DNA of 53,043 bases, taken from Suilimivivens sp963618065. GTDB lineage: Bacteria; Bacillota; Clostridia; Lachnospirales; Lachnospiraceae. Positions within the stretch are counted from its first letter, which is position 1, and each line of letters starts with the position of its first letter. The stretch covers positions 1-53,043 of the forward strand of contig CAVERH010000018.1 in assembly GCA_963618065.1 (NCBI GenBank). Reading direction: 5' to 3'. This document shows positions 32,131 through 40,270 of the stretch, piece by piece. The position numbers and the translations under genes were made by a program. The notes under the pieces were generated by a model. It was not told the DNA's origin, did not search any database, and worked only from the letters and a program-made list of their open reading frames with translations.

Positions 32131-32326
32131 AGAACTCAAGAAAATGAATGTATTGAAAAAAACACAAAAGCGGTAGTAGAAATTCTTCCATTGATTTCAA
32201 CCACCGCCATTGTTGCCGCTGCTGTATCCACTCACAACCATCCCCGGAGCCATATTCAGTGTATGGCATAACGTATCGGGAGCCATTCTGGCTAACTTCT
32301 TTGCCAGAAACTCCGAGGATAAATAA
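32131..32326 (+). pseudogene. C-terminal remnant of a bile acid:sodium symporter-family gene
   Basis: Two frames together read like the end of a BASS-family transporter. TKAVVEILPLISTTAIVAAA ends in one frame; after a one-base shift near 32238 the other continues IPGAIFSVWHNVSGAILANF, the typical last helix, and stops at TAA 32324-32326. No start or N-terminal part exists. It is on the opposite strand to its neighbours. Confidence 0.6.
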
Positions 32327-32346
32327 CCTCTATAATAAATATTGGA

Positions 32347-32990
32347 TCATTTTGTGAAACCTCTATACTTCAGGTAATTCACAATCATCTGAGCCGCATA
32401 GTCTTCCCCGACGGCTCCCGGGTTAATCGTCAGATCATATTCTGTAGGATCATTCCAGTTTCCTCCGGTATAATACCGATAATAATTAGCCCGGTACTTA
32501 TTGGTCTGAAGGATCTTTTCCTTTGCCTCCACGGTATTGACCTGTAATCGGTTTACAATATTCCCAATGTATATCTCCATCGGTGCCTGTATATTGACTG
32601 TCACTACATTTTTCAGGCTTCCTATAATTCTGTTTGCCGCTTTTCCGATAATAATGCAGGACTGCTTACCACCCAGTGCCAGACTCTTGATGACCTCTGC
32701 CTGATAATTGAACAGATTTTCATTCGACAGGTATTTGGCATCCTCCACAGTATACAATCTCCCGGTATATGCTCCCTTAGCATTATGGATTTTAACCTGC
32801 CCCTTATTGATCTTTTCGTTGGCCTCAAAAAATAACGTTTCATTAATTCCACTCAATTCTGATGCCATTTCAAGAATCTCTTTGTCATAGCAGGGAATAC
32901 CCAATGTTTCCGATAATTTCTTCCCCACATGGCTTCCACCGCTTCTCAGACCTCTTGCAATCGTAATAATATAATTATATAATTATCCAT
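32347..32990 (-). pseudogene. Cytidylate-kinase-like gene, frameshifted near its start
   Basis: From ATG 32990 (GGAGG six bases upstream) the reading is MDNYII and then the wrong frame. An 8-bp tandem duplication (ATAATTAT twice, 32971-32986) moves the P-loop IITIARGLRSGGSHVGKKLS out of register. Deleting one copy restores MDNYIITIARG. The rest (CYDKEILEMASELSGINE, then IIIGKAANRII, and a C-terminal TINPGAVGEDYAAQMIVNYL) is intact to 32347 and matches the cytidylate kinase-like (AAA_26) family, about 200 residues. A GTG at 32928 could start a product lacking the ATP-binding loop. Confidence 0.75.
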
Positions 32991-33035
32991 ATTCGTCCTC
33001 CTACTCTTATTTTCCTATGTCTGCTCCACATTCTG

Positions 33036-33632
33036 TTACATTAAACCGATCAGCTTCCAGAAAGGAATACTGATAACTGCTGCCACAATAGTAATGAGAA
33101 TATAAATATATGACATCATTTGTGCATCCTTAAACCTTACAGAATCCTTTCCCACGATTGCTTCTGCTGTAACATAGTTGGTATTGGTATACTCCGTTGG
33201 CCATGATTTGGAAGCACCAATGATCAGGAAACCAGTAATAAAAGGGCTGATTCCTAACAGCCGGTATGCTGTTGTGGCAAAAACAACATAAAAGATAGTA
33301 ACTGTAGCAATTGATGATACAATAAACACACGGAATGCATACACGATCAGCACCAAAGCCGCAATATATACAATGGGATTGCAGGTTATGATTTTCACCA
33401 TGGGTTCCATCACCTCCGCAAGCCAGGTATCAATACCAAGTGTAGTAAACAGACTTGCCACGCATACAATGCCCCCTACATAAATCCATACATCCCAAGG
33501 GACATCGGCACGAAATTCTTTCTTGGAAATTGCTCCCGCCGTATACAACGACGCATATATAAAAATTGCAAAAATGCATTCCGGAATTCCGGTCCAATTC
33601 TTTGTAATCCAGCCGATCAACGTAAGGATCAT
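33036..33632 (-). pseudogene. Truncated DASS/SLC13-type anion symporter
   Basis: The frame covers 198 residues, the C-terminal half of a Na+/dicarboxylate or sulfate symporter (DASS/CitT family, normally about 450-500). The family traits include FIVSSIATVTIFYVVFATTA and GFLIIGASKSWPTEYTNTNY, and there are about six membrane segments. The N-terminal half is absent: the frame begins 23 bases after the LUD gene stop. It is probably a deletion product and is unlikely to transport. Confidence 0.65.
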
Positions 33633-33655
33633 AAAAGATGATTCTCAATCAATCA

Positions 33656-34282
33656 TTAAAAACCAAGATTGTCATTTACCAGAATCACATGGATTCTTCC
33701 GGTATGTCTGGAGTATCTCGTGATCAGGAACTGGCAGCAAATCGTATCCGGGGATTTGCAGTCAAAGCACTTACCGGTTTCCTTACACGGAGTCTTCACA
33801 TCAAATCGTTGTGCATTAGCGGGAGCCGCTACATTTCTTGCGCGCTTCATGGCACTGTCAAGGTCATCACATACCTTATTCATTCCAACAATGAAGATCA
33901 CCTTCTTCGGTCCCTGGGCAATGCAGGAAACACGGTTGGAATTACCGTCGATATTAACAAGAATACCGTCACTTGTCATTGCATTGGCACTGGAAAGAAA
34001 GACATCGGAATCATAAGCCGCAAGCAGTCCTTCACGAGGCTCCATTTTGGAACGGTCAAGGTACTCATAATTACCCTCCTGCAAAGCCTCAACCAACCCG
34101 ATCTCATTGGCACTTGCACATCCACCCATTGAAATGGTGCTGTTTTCTTCAATCAGCTCCAAAGCCTGCTTTAAAGCAGCCTCCTTGTCTTCGGCATAGT
34201 AGCCCGACATATTACGTGACTGTAAGCCTTTTATTACCGTCTGTGCCAGACGTTCATTTCGTTTCTTCATATTTTCATCCAT
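33656..34282 (-). CDS. LUD-domain (lactate utilization, DUF162-like) protein
   Basis: A 208-residue LUD-domain protein related to LutC/YkgG. SMGGCASANEIGLVEALQEG and NAMTSDGILVNIDGNSNRVS and GPKKVIFIVGMNKV are typical of the small stand-alone clostridial members. Start at 34282 has GGAGG nine bases upstream. A Cys-rich C-terminal part (TPCKETGKCFDCKSPDTICC) may bind metal. It stands without lutA/lutB, so lactate oxidation is not implied. Three iterons lie upstream. Confidence 0.85.
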   Translation of the reverse strand: MDENMKKRNERLAQTVIKGLQSRNMSGYYAEDKEAALKQALELIEENSTISMGGCASANEIGLVEALQEGNYEYLDRSKMEPREGLLAAYDSDVFLSSANAMTSDGILVNIDGNSNRVSCIAQGPKKVIFIVGMNKVCDDLDSAMKRARNVAAPANAQRFDVKTPCKETGKCFDCKSPDTICCQFLITRYSRHTGRIHVILVNDNLGF

Positions 34283-34317
34283 AATTTTATCCTCCTGATA
34301 AAAGAGATTATTGCATA

Positions 34318-34399
34318 TTCAACTTTTCCAACCTAATCATATATAATTTTTTCAACTTTTCCAACCTATTTTAGCATGATTTTTTCAACTTTTCCAACC
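34318..34399. repeat. Three 16-bp iterons at exact 33-bp spacing
   Basis: TTCAACTTTTCCAACC occurs three times without mismatch at 34318-34333, 34351-34366 and 34384-34399. On the minus strand each begins GGTTGGAA, so TTGGAA can act as a -35 box with -10-like TATGAT or TAAAAT 17-18 bases later. The array lies 35-120 bases upstream of the LUD gene. The 33-bp period (about three helix turns) suggests cooperative binding of a regulator on one DNA face. Confidence 0.75.
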
Positions 34400-34542
34400 A
34401 CCAGATCTCTGCTTTATACTAGTCAGAAAAAATAATCGGTGATATGCTATAATAGTTCCGTCATATAGAAATGATGATACAGGATGAACATGGCTGAATG
34501 GTTACTTGATTTAATATGTGTAAAGAAAGAAGGAAATTTCAC

Positions 34543-35187
34543 ATGGATACTCCAGATTTTTCAAGAGAAAATATCAAACCCTTATTTGAGTCAAAATTTA
34601 TCAGGGTGTTTGATTTGCAATATGCAGAAGGAAAACATTATTACGATGCGACCAGACGAACGGCTGATGATCTGGTGGCTGCAAAGACCACGGAAGAATT
34701 CAAGCACATGCGGGCAGATGCTGTGACCTGTATTGTTGTTTTGAATATAAAGGATTCTGAGCCAAAGCTTTTACTCAGTCATGAATTCCGCTACCCCACC
34801 GGTCAGTTTCTGTTAAGCCCTCCGGCCGGTCTCATCGACAAAGAGGATGCTGACCTTATTACCACCGCAACCAGAGAGTTAAAGGAAGAAACCGGCATTG
34901 TATTTGGTGACAGCGATACCGCAAAAGTGGTCAGTCCGCTTCTTTTCAGCACTCCGGGAATGACCGATGAGAGTAATGCTCTCGTTTTACTTTCCATAAA
35001 CCGTGATACCCTTCCGGAGCTTAATACCGATGGCGCTGTTGGAAGTGAATGCTTTAACGGATTTTCTCTTTTAACAAAAGAAGAAGCTCTGCAGATTTTA
35101 AACCGTGGAACAGATTCTAACGGTATTTATTATTCAGTATATACCTGGGCGGCTCTGATGTATTTTGTGACAAGCTTCGACCACTAA
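34543..35187 (+). CDS. NUDIX hydrolase
   Basis: A 214-residue NUDIX protein of the ADP-ribose pyrophosphatase type. The box reads AGLIDKEDADLITTATRELK followed by EETGI: RELKEETGI is canonical, while the upstream acidic position is displaced by two residues. SPPAG and LFSTPGMTDESNALV are typical flanks. It would cleave a nucleoside diphosphate linked to another group, such as ADP-ribose. A start at 34543 (MDTPDFSREN) follows AAGGAAA; a Met nine codons earlier is less likely. TATAAT at 34448-34453 may be its -10 box. Confidence 0.88.
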   Translation: MDTPDFSRENIKPLFESKFIRVFDLQYAEGKHYYDATRRTADDLVAAKTTEEFKHMRADAVTCIVVLNIKDSEPKLLLSHEFRYPTGQFLLSPPAGLIDKEDADLITTATRELKEETGIVFGDSDTAKVVSPLLFSTPGMTDESNALVLLSINRDTLPELNTDGAVGSECFNGFSLLTKEEALQILNRGTDSNGIYYSVYTWAALMYFVTSFDH

Positions 35188-35267
35188 TAATTCGCCATAT
35201 AAAATTGCTATTCTGCCTGAGTGCAAGCATTCGCAGAAAGCAATTTTATATGGCTCTAATTTGTTAC
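35188..35267. repeat. Repeat-element copy forming a bidirectional hairpin
   Basis: About 80 bases match the hairpin half of the element at 24175-24313. GCCATATAAAATTGCT (35194-35209) and AGCAATTTTATATGGC (35239-35254) are a perfect 16-bp inverted repeat. It lies between convergent genes (NUDIX and ECF ATPase) and could act as a terminator for both, although T-tracts are internal to the stem. Confidence 0.7.
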
Positions 35268-36070
35268 ATATTTTCTTTAATATATTGTGCCAGTTCTTTT
35301 ACATCCAGTGTATGCTTTGTCATTCCAATCTTTGCTGCAATTCTGACAATTGCCGGCTGTTTTAACATGGCCCGATCCATGATCTCTTTTTCAAAAAAGA
35401 CTTCATCTGTCTTTCCATCTGCCAGAACCTTCTTCTGACACATGACGATCACTCTGTCATAATTATCTGCCACAAACTCCATATCATGCGTGATCGTCAC
35501 AATCGCTTTGCCACGACCTGTCAGAACACGATTTAACTGTGACAGTCTTTCCAGTCCATCCAGATCCTGACCGGCTGTAGGTTCATCAAAGATCATCACA
35601 TCACAGTCACTGGCGATCACCGAAGCGATCGTTACAAACTTCCGGATCGACAATGGCAGATCATATGGGTTTTCCTCCAGGTATTTGTCCATGCCTGTCA
35701 GCTCTGCCGCATCCCTGATCCTGCATTCCCTTTCCTCTTCCGGTACCTTCATCTTTTTCAATCCATACTCTATTTCTTTATAAACTGTTGCATTGAAGAT
35801 CTGGTCATCCGGATTCTGAAATACGTAGCCTACCCTGCGTGCCATCTGCGCCGTTGTATATTTCTTTGTGGATTCTCCATTGATCAGCACATCACCAGAA
35901 CAGGGCCTTGTAAGACCATTCAACATCTTCACTGTTGTTGTCTTTCCTGCACCATTCTGCCCTACGATAGCAATATTTTCTCCCGCTTCAATAGAAAAAC
36001 TCACATCATCTACAGCCAGATAACCATTGGGATATTTAAAAGATATATTTTTTACCTCTACTAATGCCAT
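35264..36070 (-). CDS. ecfA: ECF transporter ATPase, second subunit
   Basis: A 268-residue ECF-type ATPase: Walker A GQNGAGKTT, Walker B VMIFDEPTAGQD, H-loop TITHDMEF and a Q-loop FQNPDDQIF typical of ECF/CbiO proteins. The signature motif is LPLSIRKFVTIA in place of LSGGQ, as in degenerate partner ATPases. So it is likely the non-canonical half of the EcfA1-EcfA2 pair. The stop lies beside the 35188-35267 repeat hairpin. Confidence 0.9.
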   Translation of the reverse strand: MALVEVKNISFKYPNGYLAVDDVSFSIEAGENIAIVGQNGAGKTTTVKMLNGLTRPCSGDVLINGESTKKYTTAQMARRVGYVFQNPDDQIFNATVYKEIEYGLKKMKVPEEERECRIRDAAELTGMDKYLEENPYDLPLSIRKFVTIASVIASDCDVMIFDEPTAGQDLDGLERLSQLNRVLTGRGKAIVTITHDMEFVADNYDRVIVMCQKKVLADGKTDEVFFEKEIMDRAMLKQPAIVRIAAKIGMTKHTLDVKELAQYIKENM

Positions 36071-36085
36071 TATGTCACCTTTCTG

Positions 36086-36934
36086 CTAGTTCTTCATTTT
36101 TTCCTGCAGCATTTGTATCATTTCATCTACAGCAACCGGGATATGATCCAGTTCGATTCCCTGTTCCTGCAGTTCCAACGCAATCTGTGTGCATTGAGGA
36201 AGTCTTGTACGATATTCCCCGCACCTGGGATCTGCAAACACCTCTTTAGGCGTGCCTTCCATTACGATCCTGCCTTCATCCATAACAACAACCTGATCTG
36301 CATACTCCGCCACCTGTTCCATCTTATGTTCTACCAGTACGATCGTTTTCCCCATGCTCTTCATAAGTTCGATGATCTCAAAGATGTCATCCGTGCTCTG
36401 GGGATCGAGCTGGGAGGTCGGCTCGTCAATAACAAAAATATCCTGTCCCATAACAAGCACGGCTGCCAATGCCACTCGTTGCTGTTGTCCACCGGAAAGC
36501 TGATATGGATCACGATCACGAAACTCTTCTGTTTTAGTCAGTTTCATAATGTCTTCAACCCGTTTCCTGATTTCTCCAGGCTCTACTCCCATGTTGCAGA
36601 GTCCATACGCCAGTTCATCAAAAACCGTAGGGGCAACTCCGCTGATCTGGGTAAACGGATTCTGAAATACAAATCCGACGTTCATTGCCGTAGTCCCCAG
36701 TTCTTCCTCCTGCACGTTTTTTCCATTAACAAGGACTTCTCCTGAAATATCCCCTTTATAAAAAATAGGTACAAAACCACGAATTGCATTACATAATGTT
36801 GTTTTACCACTTCCGTTTGCCCCTACAATGGCACACAGTTCTCCTTTTTTTACTGTAAGGGACACGTTTTTCAACGTCGGTACCTCAGCTGTCGGATACT
36901 GATAAGTTAAATCTTTAATGACTATACTATCCAT
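36086..36934 (-). CDS. ecfA: ECF transporter ATPase, first subunit
   Basis: A 282-residue ECF ATPase with Walker A GANGSGKTT, Q-loop FQNPFTQIS, canonical signature LSGGQQQR, Walker B IFVIDEPTSQLD and H-loop VEHKMEQV. It overlaps the EcfT gene by 13 bases. It forms a heterodimer with the next ATPase to energise the EcfT and S-component complex. These ATPases are encoded inside a nucleoside operon, so they probably serve only one S-component (group I ECF). Confidence 0.93.
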   Translation of the reverse strand: MDSIVIKDLTYQYPTAEVPTLKNVSLTVKKGELCAIVGANGSGKTTLCNAIRGFVPIFYKGDISGEVLVNGKNVQEEELGTTAMNVGFVFQNPFTQISGVAPTVFDELAYGLCNMGVEPGEIRKRVEDIMKLTKTEEFRDRDPYQLSGGQQQRVALAAVLVMGQDIFVIDEPTSQLDPQSTDDIFEIIELMKSMGKTIVLVEHKMEQVAEYADQVVVMDEGRIVMEGTPKEVFADPRCGEYRTRLPQCTQIALELQEQGIELDHIPVAVDEMIQMLQEKMKN

Positions 36935-37677
36935 AAGACAATTTTTCCTCCAATCGCTACAAGAACGGCTGCAATAGCCAGAATCCGTACTGCCTTATCT
37001 GTCCCGGTATCCGGGATTTCATGCAGGGTTGTTTTTTTACATGGTGCTGAAAAGGCTCTTGCTTCCAGCGTGATCGCTCTTTCCTCTGCACTGACAATGG
37101 AATTCAGGATCAGTGGTCCTACAGATGGGAAAAACGCCTTGGCACGTACAATAAGATTACTTTCCATTTCAATTCCACGGGATTTCTGTGCTTCCAGAAT
37201 CGTTCCCATTTTCTTGCTCATCTGCGGAATAATGCTCGCTGTCGACATCAGCACGTAACTGGCTGTCGGCGGTACTCCTTTTTTCTCCAATACTGTCATC
37301 AGTTTATTCAGGTTCAAAATCTTCACTGACAAAATTGCCGCGGATCCAATACCCAGAATCTTAGAACACAGGGAAATTGACTTATCAAATCCTTCCTGGG
37401 TAATCGAAAATACCCACAATTTCCAAATCACGGTATCGCCCGGAATAAACAGAATCTGAAAAATAAAACAGACCACTGTTACAAAGAAAATTGTTTTTAC
37501 CCACAGCTTCAGATATTCTTTTCCTGCTCCATATATGAATGCCATTCCCATCATTGCCAATACACATACGATAGCTACTCTGTAATCAAAAAGTGTGGAA
37601 ATAATTGCCAATGAAAGAATAATATATAAATTTGTCAAAGGATTCAGTATATTCTTCTGTTCCTTATAGTTCTGCAT
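36922..37677 (-). CDS. ecfT: ECF transporter transmembrane subunit EcfT
   Basis: A 251-residue EcfT (CbiQ family). It starts with LNPLTNLYIILSLAIIS, has about five membrane segments, and carries the two coupling Ala-Arg-Gly motifs (AQKSRGIE; EARAFSAP in the second, where Gly is replaced). The start at 37677 has GGAG seven bases upstream. The in-frame upstream extension is Lys/Arg-rich and overlaps the S-component gene, so it is rejected. Confidence 0.9.
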   Translation of the reverse strand: MQNYKEQKNILNPLTNLYIILSLAIISTLFDYRVAIVCVLAMMGMAFIYGAGKEYLKLWVKTIFFVTVVCFIFQILFIPGDTVIWKLWVFSITQEGFDKSISLCSKILGIGSAAILSVKILNLNKLMTVLEKKGVPPTASYVLMSTASIIPQMSKKMGTILEAQKSRGIEMESNLIVRAKAFFPSVGPLILNSIVSAEERAITLEARAFSAPCKKTTLHEIPDTGTDKAVRILAIAAVLVAIGGKIVLWIV

Positions 37678-37702
37678 CTCTTTCTCCTTTTTGGCTTCTC
37701 TG

Positions 37703-38338
37703 TTATGCTTCTGCCTTTTTTGCTTCCTTTTCTTCCTTCGCTTTTTTTCTGGCCTCAATGAAAATATGGCCATTTGCAAATTTATACAGATTTCGGTCTG
37801 ACATATTACGGATAACCATATAAGGGATCAGCAGTGAAATAAATTTATCAGGGATTTCAGCAATGAAGTTACCGATCACCTGTGCAGGCCAGAAAGGAAC
37901 TCCTGCTGTGATCATGACTCCAATGATAGCTGAACTTGTGGTGCCGTCAAATCCACCAAAAAATACAATTACAACAAAGATGGAAGCAAATACACCCATT
38001 AAGATAATAAGCACACCTGAGATAATGAATCTCTTAATATTGATAAACATGCCCTTTTTAGCCAGAAAGCCGGTTGCAATACCAAATATTGCACTCACGA
38101 TCGCATACGGCAGTGCTGTCGGTGCTGTCAGCGAAACAACAACGTTACTCAGAACACCCGTGATACAGCCTATGATCGGTCCTGCTAAAATGGATACGAG
38201 AAAGGTTCCGATCGAATCCAGATAAATCGGCAGCTTCAGCAAGCCTGCCAGTGTTCCTCCCACCCAGTTAATGGCAACTGCGATTGGAATAATTAAGATA
38301 GTAACTAAATTGATTTTTGATTCTTTTCCTTTGCTCAT
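37703..38338 (-). CDS. ECF transporter S-component, probably nucleoside-type
   Basis: A 211-residue membrane protein with about six helices, beginning INLVTILIIPIAVAINWVGG. It ends with a highly charged cytoplasmic tail (ARKKAKEEKEAKKAEA). The family trait IYLDSIGTFLVSILAGPIIG marks an S-component. Its place between a nucleoside hydrolase gene and ecfT/ecfA predicts a nucleoside, nucleobase or ribose derivative as substrate. The specificity is inferred only from neighbours. Confidence 0.82.
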   Translation of the reverse strand: MSKGKESKINLVTILIIPIAVAINWVGGTLAGLLKLPIYLDSIGTFLVSILAGPIIGCITGVLSNVVVSLTAPTALPYAIVSAIFGIATGFLAKKGMFINIKRFIISGVLIILMGVFASIFVVIVFFGGFDGTTSSAIIGVMITAGVPFWPAQVIGNFIAEIPDKFISLLIPYMVIRNMSDRNLYKFANGHIFIEARKKAKEEKEAKKAEA

Positions 38339-38356
38339 AGTGTCTCTCCCTTCATC

Positions 38357-39319
38357 TTATACATTATATTGTTTTACGATATCTTCGTATCCCGGAAACA
38401 GATAGTGGAAAAATGTTTCAAAAAACAGCTTTTTATCTGCTTCAGCGGCTACCAGACAATTCATCTTTTTATCCTTGTAGATGAATGTGGGGTATACCAC
38501 AGATGCTCCCGGGCAAAGTCCCTCGGTCTCTACATCTACGAACGCTTCCTTGGTCTTTACAATTTCACGGTTAAGCAGATATGCAATGATCAGCACATCA
38601 CAGAGCTCACATCCGATCACCTTTGCATAATCCCAGTGTCCATCTACATAGACACGTGTGATCTGATGGATAAACCGGGAAACCGGTGTGTTGATCTGCC
38701 AGAGCAGTTCTCTTAAGTCTGAGTTCAGCCAGACATGCTGTGTCGCATCCAGTCCGATCATCGTGACCTTTTCAAATCCTGCCTGAAGTACAATTTTGGC
38801 TGCCTCAGGATCCATCCAGAAATTAAATTCCGCATGTGGTGTCATATTGCCACCGTTTTCTGCTCCGCCCATGATAACGACTTCTTTTACATTGTGGATG
38901 AATTCCGGATCCTTTTGGATCGCCTTTGCAATATTGGTGAGTGGTCCAATCGGTACCAGTGTAATATTGCCTTTATCTTCTCTCACCTTACGGATCAGAT
39001 AATCTACTGCATCCTCCGCTTCCGGTACTCTCTGGCTGTCTGCCATCTGAAGGTTTCCAAGGCCATCATCCCCATGAAATTCTTCACAGTGTTCATGCAC
39101 ACGAATCAGTGGTTCTGCACTTCCTTTGTAAACAGGAATATCGTTCCGTCCGGCAATTTCCAGAATCTTAAATGCATTTTTAGTAACCTTCTCCAGTCCT
39201 ACATTCCCGTTTACGGTAGTGAGCGCCAATACTTCCAGCTCCTGCTTTGCCGATAATGCGAGCAAAATAGCAATTGCGTCATCAATTCCGGGATCTGTAT
39301 CAATAATAATTTTCTGCAT
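38357..39319 (-). CDS. Inosine/uridine-type nucleoside hydrolase
   Basis: A 320-residue ribonucleoside hydrolase. The N-terminal IIDTDPGIDDAIAILLAL binds calcium and ribose. Other traits are NGNVGLEKVTKNAFKILE, GPLTNIAKA, EFNFWMDPEAAKIV and GLDATQHV. A catalytic His near IGCELCDVLIIAYLL is not obvious: the usual D-x-x-x-V context is kept, but the His is absent, as in group II/III members. It cleaves nucleosides to base and ribose, which the next upstream gene (ribokinase) can phosphorylate. Confidence 0.93.
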   Translation of the reverse strand: MQKIIIDTDPGIDDAIAILLALSAKQELEVLALTTVNGNVGLEKVTKNAFKILEIAGRNDIPVYKGSAEPLIRVHEHCEEFHGDDGLGNLQMADSQRVPEAEDAVDYLIRKVREDKGNITLVPIGPLTNIAKAIQKDPEFIHNVKEVVIMGGAENGGNMTPHAEFNFWMDPEAAKIVLQAGFEKVTMIGLDATQHVWLNSDLRELLWQINTPVSRFIHQITRVYVDGHWDYAKVIGCELCDVLIIAYLLNREIVKTKEAFVDVETEGLCPGASVVYPTFIYKDKKMNCLVAAEADKKLFFETFFHYLFPGYEDIVKQYNV

Positions 39320-39325
39320 ATGTTT

Positions 39326-40243
39326 TTACTCTCCTCCATATTCTGTAATTTCTTCTAATGTCGGGATAGAGGTCTGGGCTCCCTTTCTCGTTACGGCTAT
39401 AGCAGATGCTTTCTGTCCAAGAGAAATTGCCTTTTCACAGGATTTTCCCTGACTGAGTGCCAGTGCAAAAGCAGCCGTAAAACAGTCTCCTGCTGCCGTG
39501 GTATCCACCGCCTTCACCTTATGAGCCGGAAAGTACTCTTCCGAATCTGCTGTCACATGGACACAACCTTCACCTCCAAGCGTTACAATTACATTTTTCA
39601 CTCCTTTCCTGATAAGCTCTCGTGCCGCACATATCCTTTCCTTCTGATTTTCCGTATCCATTCCCGTAAGAATTCCTATTTCCGTTTCGTTTGGCTTAAT
39701 AAAATCAATTCCTTTCCACAGACTATCAGGTATATCACCTCTGGCAGGTGCCGGATCAAGAATAATCGTCTTACCTTCCTCGACTGACAGTTCCTTAACA
39801 TACTGGACAACCTCCAACGGTATTTCCAGCTGCATGACAATAATATCACTTCTGCGAATCAACTCCCGGTTTTCACGAATCAGCTCTTTATCTACTTCTC
39901 CGTTTGCTCCTGCTATGATGATAATAGTATTATCTCCATTACAGTCTACCGTAATATAAGCCTGTCCTGTGGGAACCTCCTTCAATTTTTCCACATGTGA
40001 AACATCCACATTTACTGCCTTCAGGTTGTCCAGAAGCCGCTGTCCCTTCGTATCATCTCCAACCGCTCCGAGCATGGCAACCCTTCCTCCCAGTTTTCCC
40101 ACTGCATATGCCTGATTGGCGCCCTTTCCTCCTGGAATCTGTTCTACACCTTTTCCTGCGATCGTTTCTCCACATTTAGGCATATGGGGCGTTTCTATCA
40201 CAGTGTCCATGTTCAGACTTCCCACTACTAAAATTTGTTTCAC
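39326..40243 (-). CDS. rbsK: Ribokinase
   Basis: A 305-residue PfkB-family kinase. VVGSLNMDTVIETPHMPKCG and PGGKGANQAYAVGKLGG are the ribose-binding N-terminal signature, and VDTTAAGDCFTAAFALAL holds the anion hole and catalytic Asp. It phosphorylates ribose released by the nucleoside hydrolase six bases downstream. A second ribokinase-like domain is fused to the regulator just upstream. Confidence 0.94.
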   Translation of the reverse strand: MKQILVVGSLNMDTVIETPHMPKCGETIAGKGVEQIPGGKGANQAYAVGKLGGRVAMLGAVGDDTKGQRLLDNLKAVNVDVSHVEKLKEVPTGQAYITVDCNGDNTIIIIAGANGEVDKELIRENRELIRRSDIIVMQLEIPLEVVQYVKELSVEEGKTIILDPAPARGDIPDSLWKGIDFIKPNETEIGILTGMDTENQKERICAARELIRKGVKNVIVTLGGEGCVHVTADSEEYFPAHKVKAVDTTAAGDCFTAAFALALSQGKSCEKAISLGQKASAIAVTRKGAQTSIPTLEEITEYGGE

Positions 40244-40270
40244 CTTGCTGTCACCTTCCTTGCATCGTAT

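Noticed and set aside
33656..34282. Full lactate oxidation operon (lutABC)
   Set aside because: Only one LUD-domain gene is present. No iron-sulfur or oxidoreductase partners (LutA, LutB) are in the window, so lactate use cannot be claimed.
34318..34399. Short CRISPR array
   Set aside because: Only three 16-bp repeats, AT-rich spacers of 17 bp that resemble each other, and no cas genes. The position over a promoter fits operator iterons.
36113..36745. 210-codon plus-strand frame opposite the ECF ATPase
   Set aside because: It lies wholly over a canonical ATPase gene and its translation has no recognisable motif.
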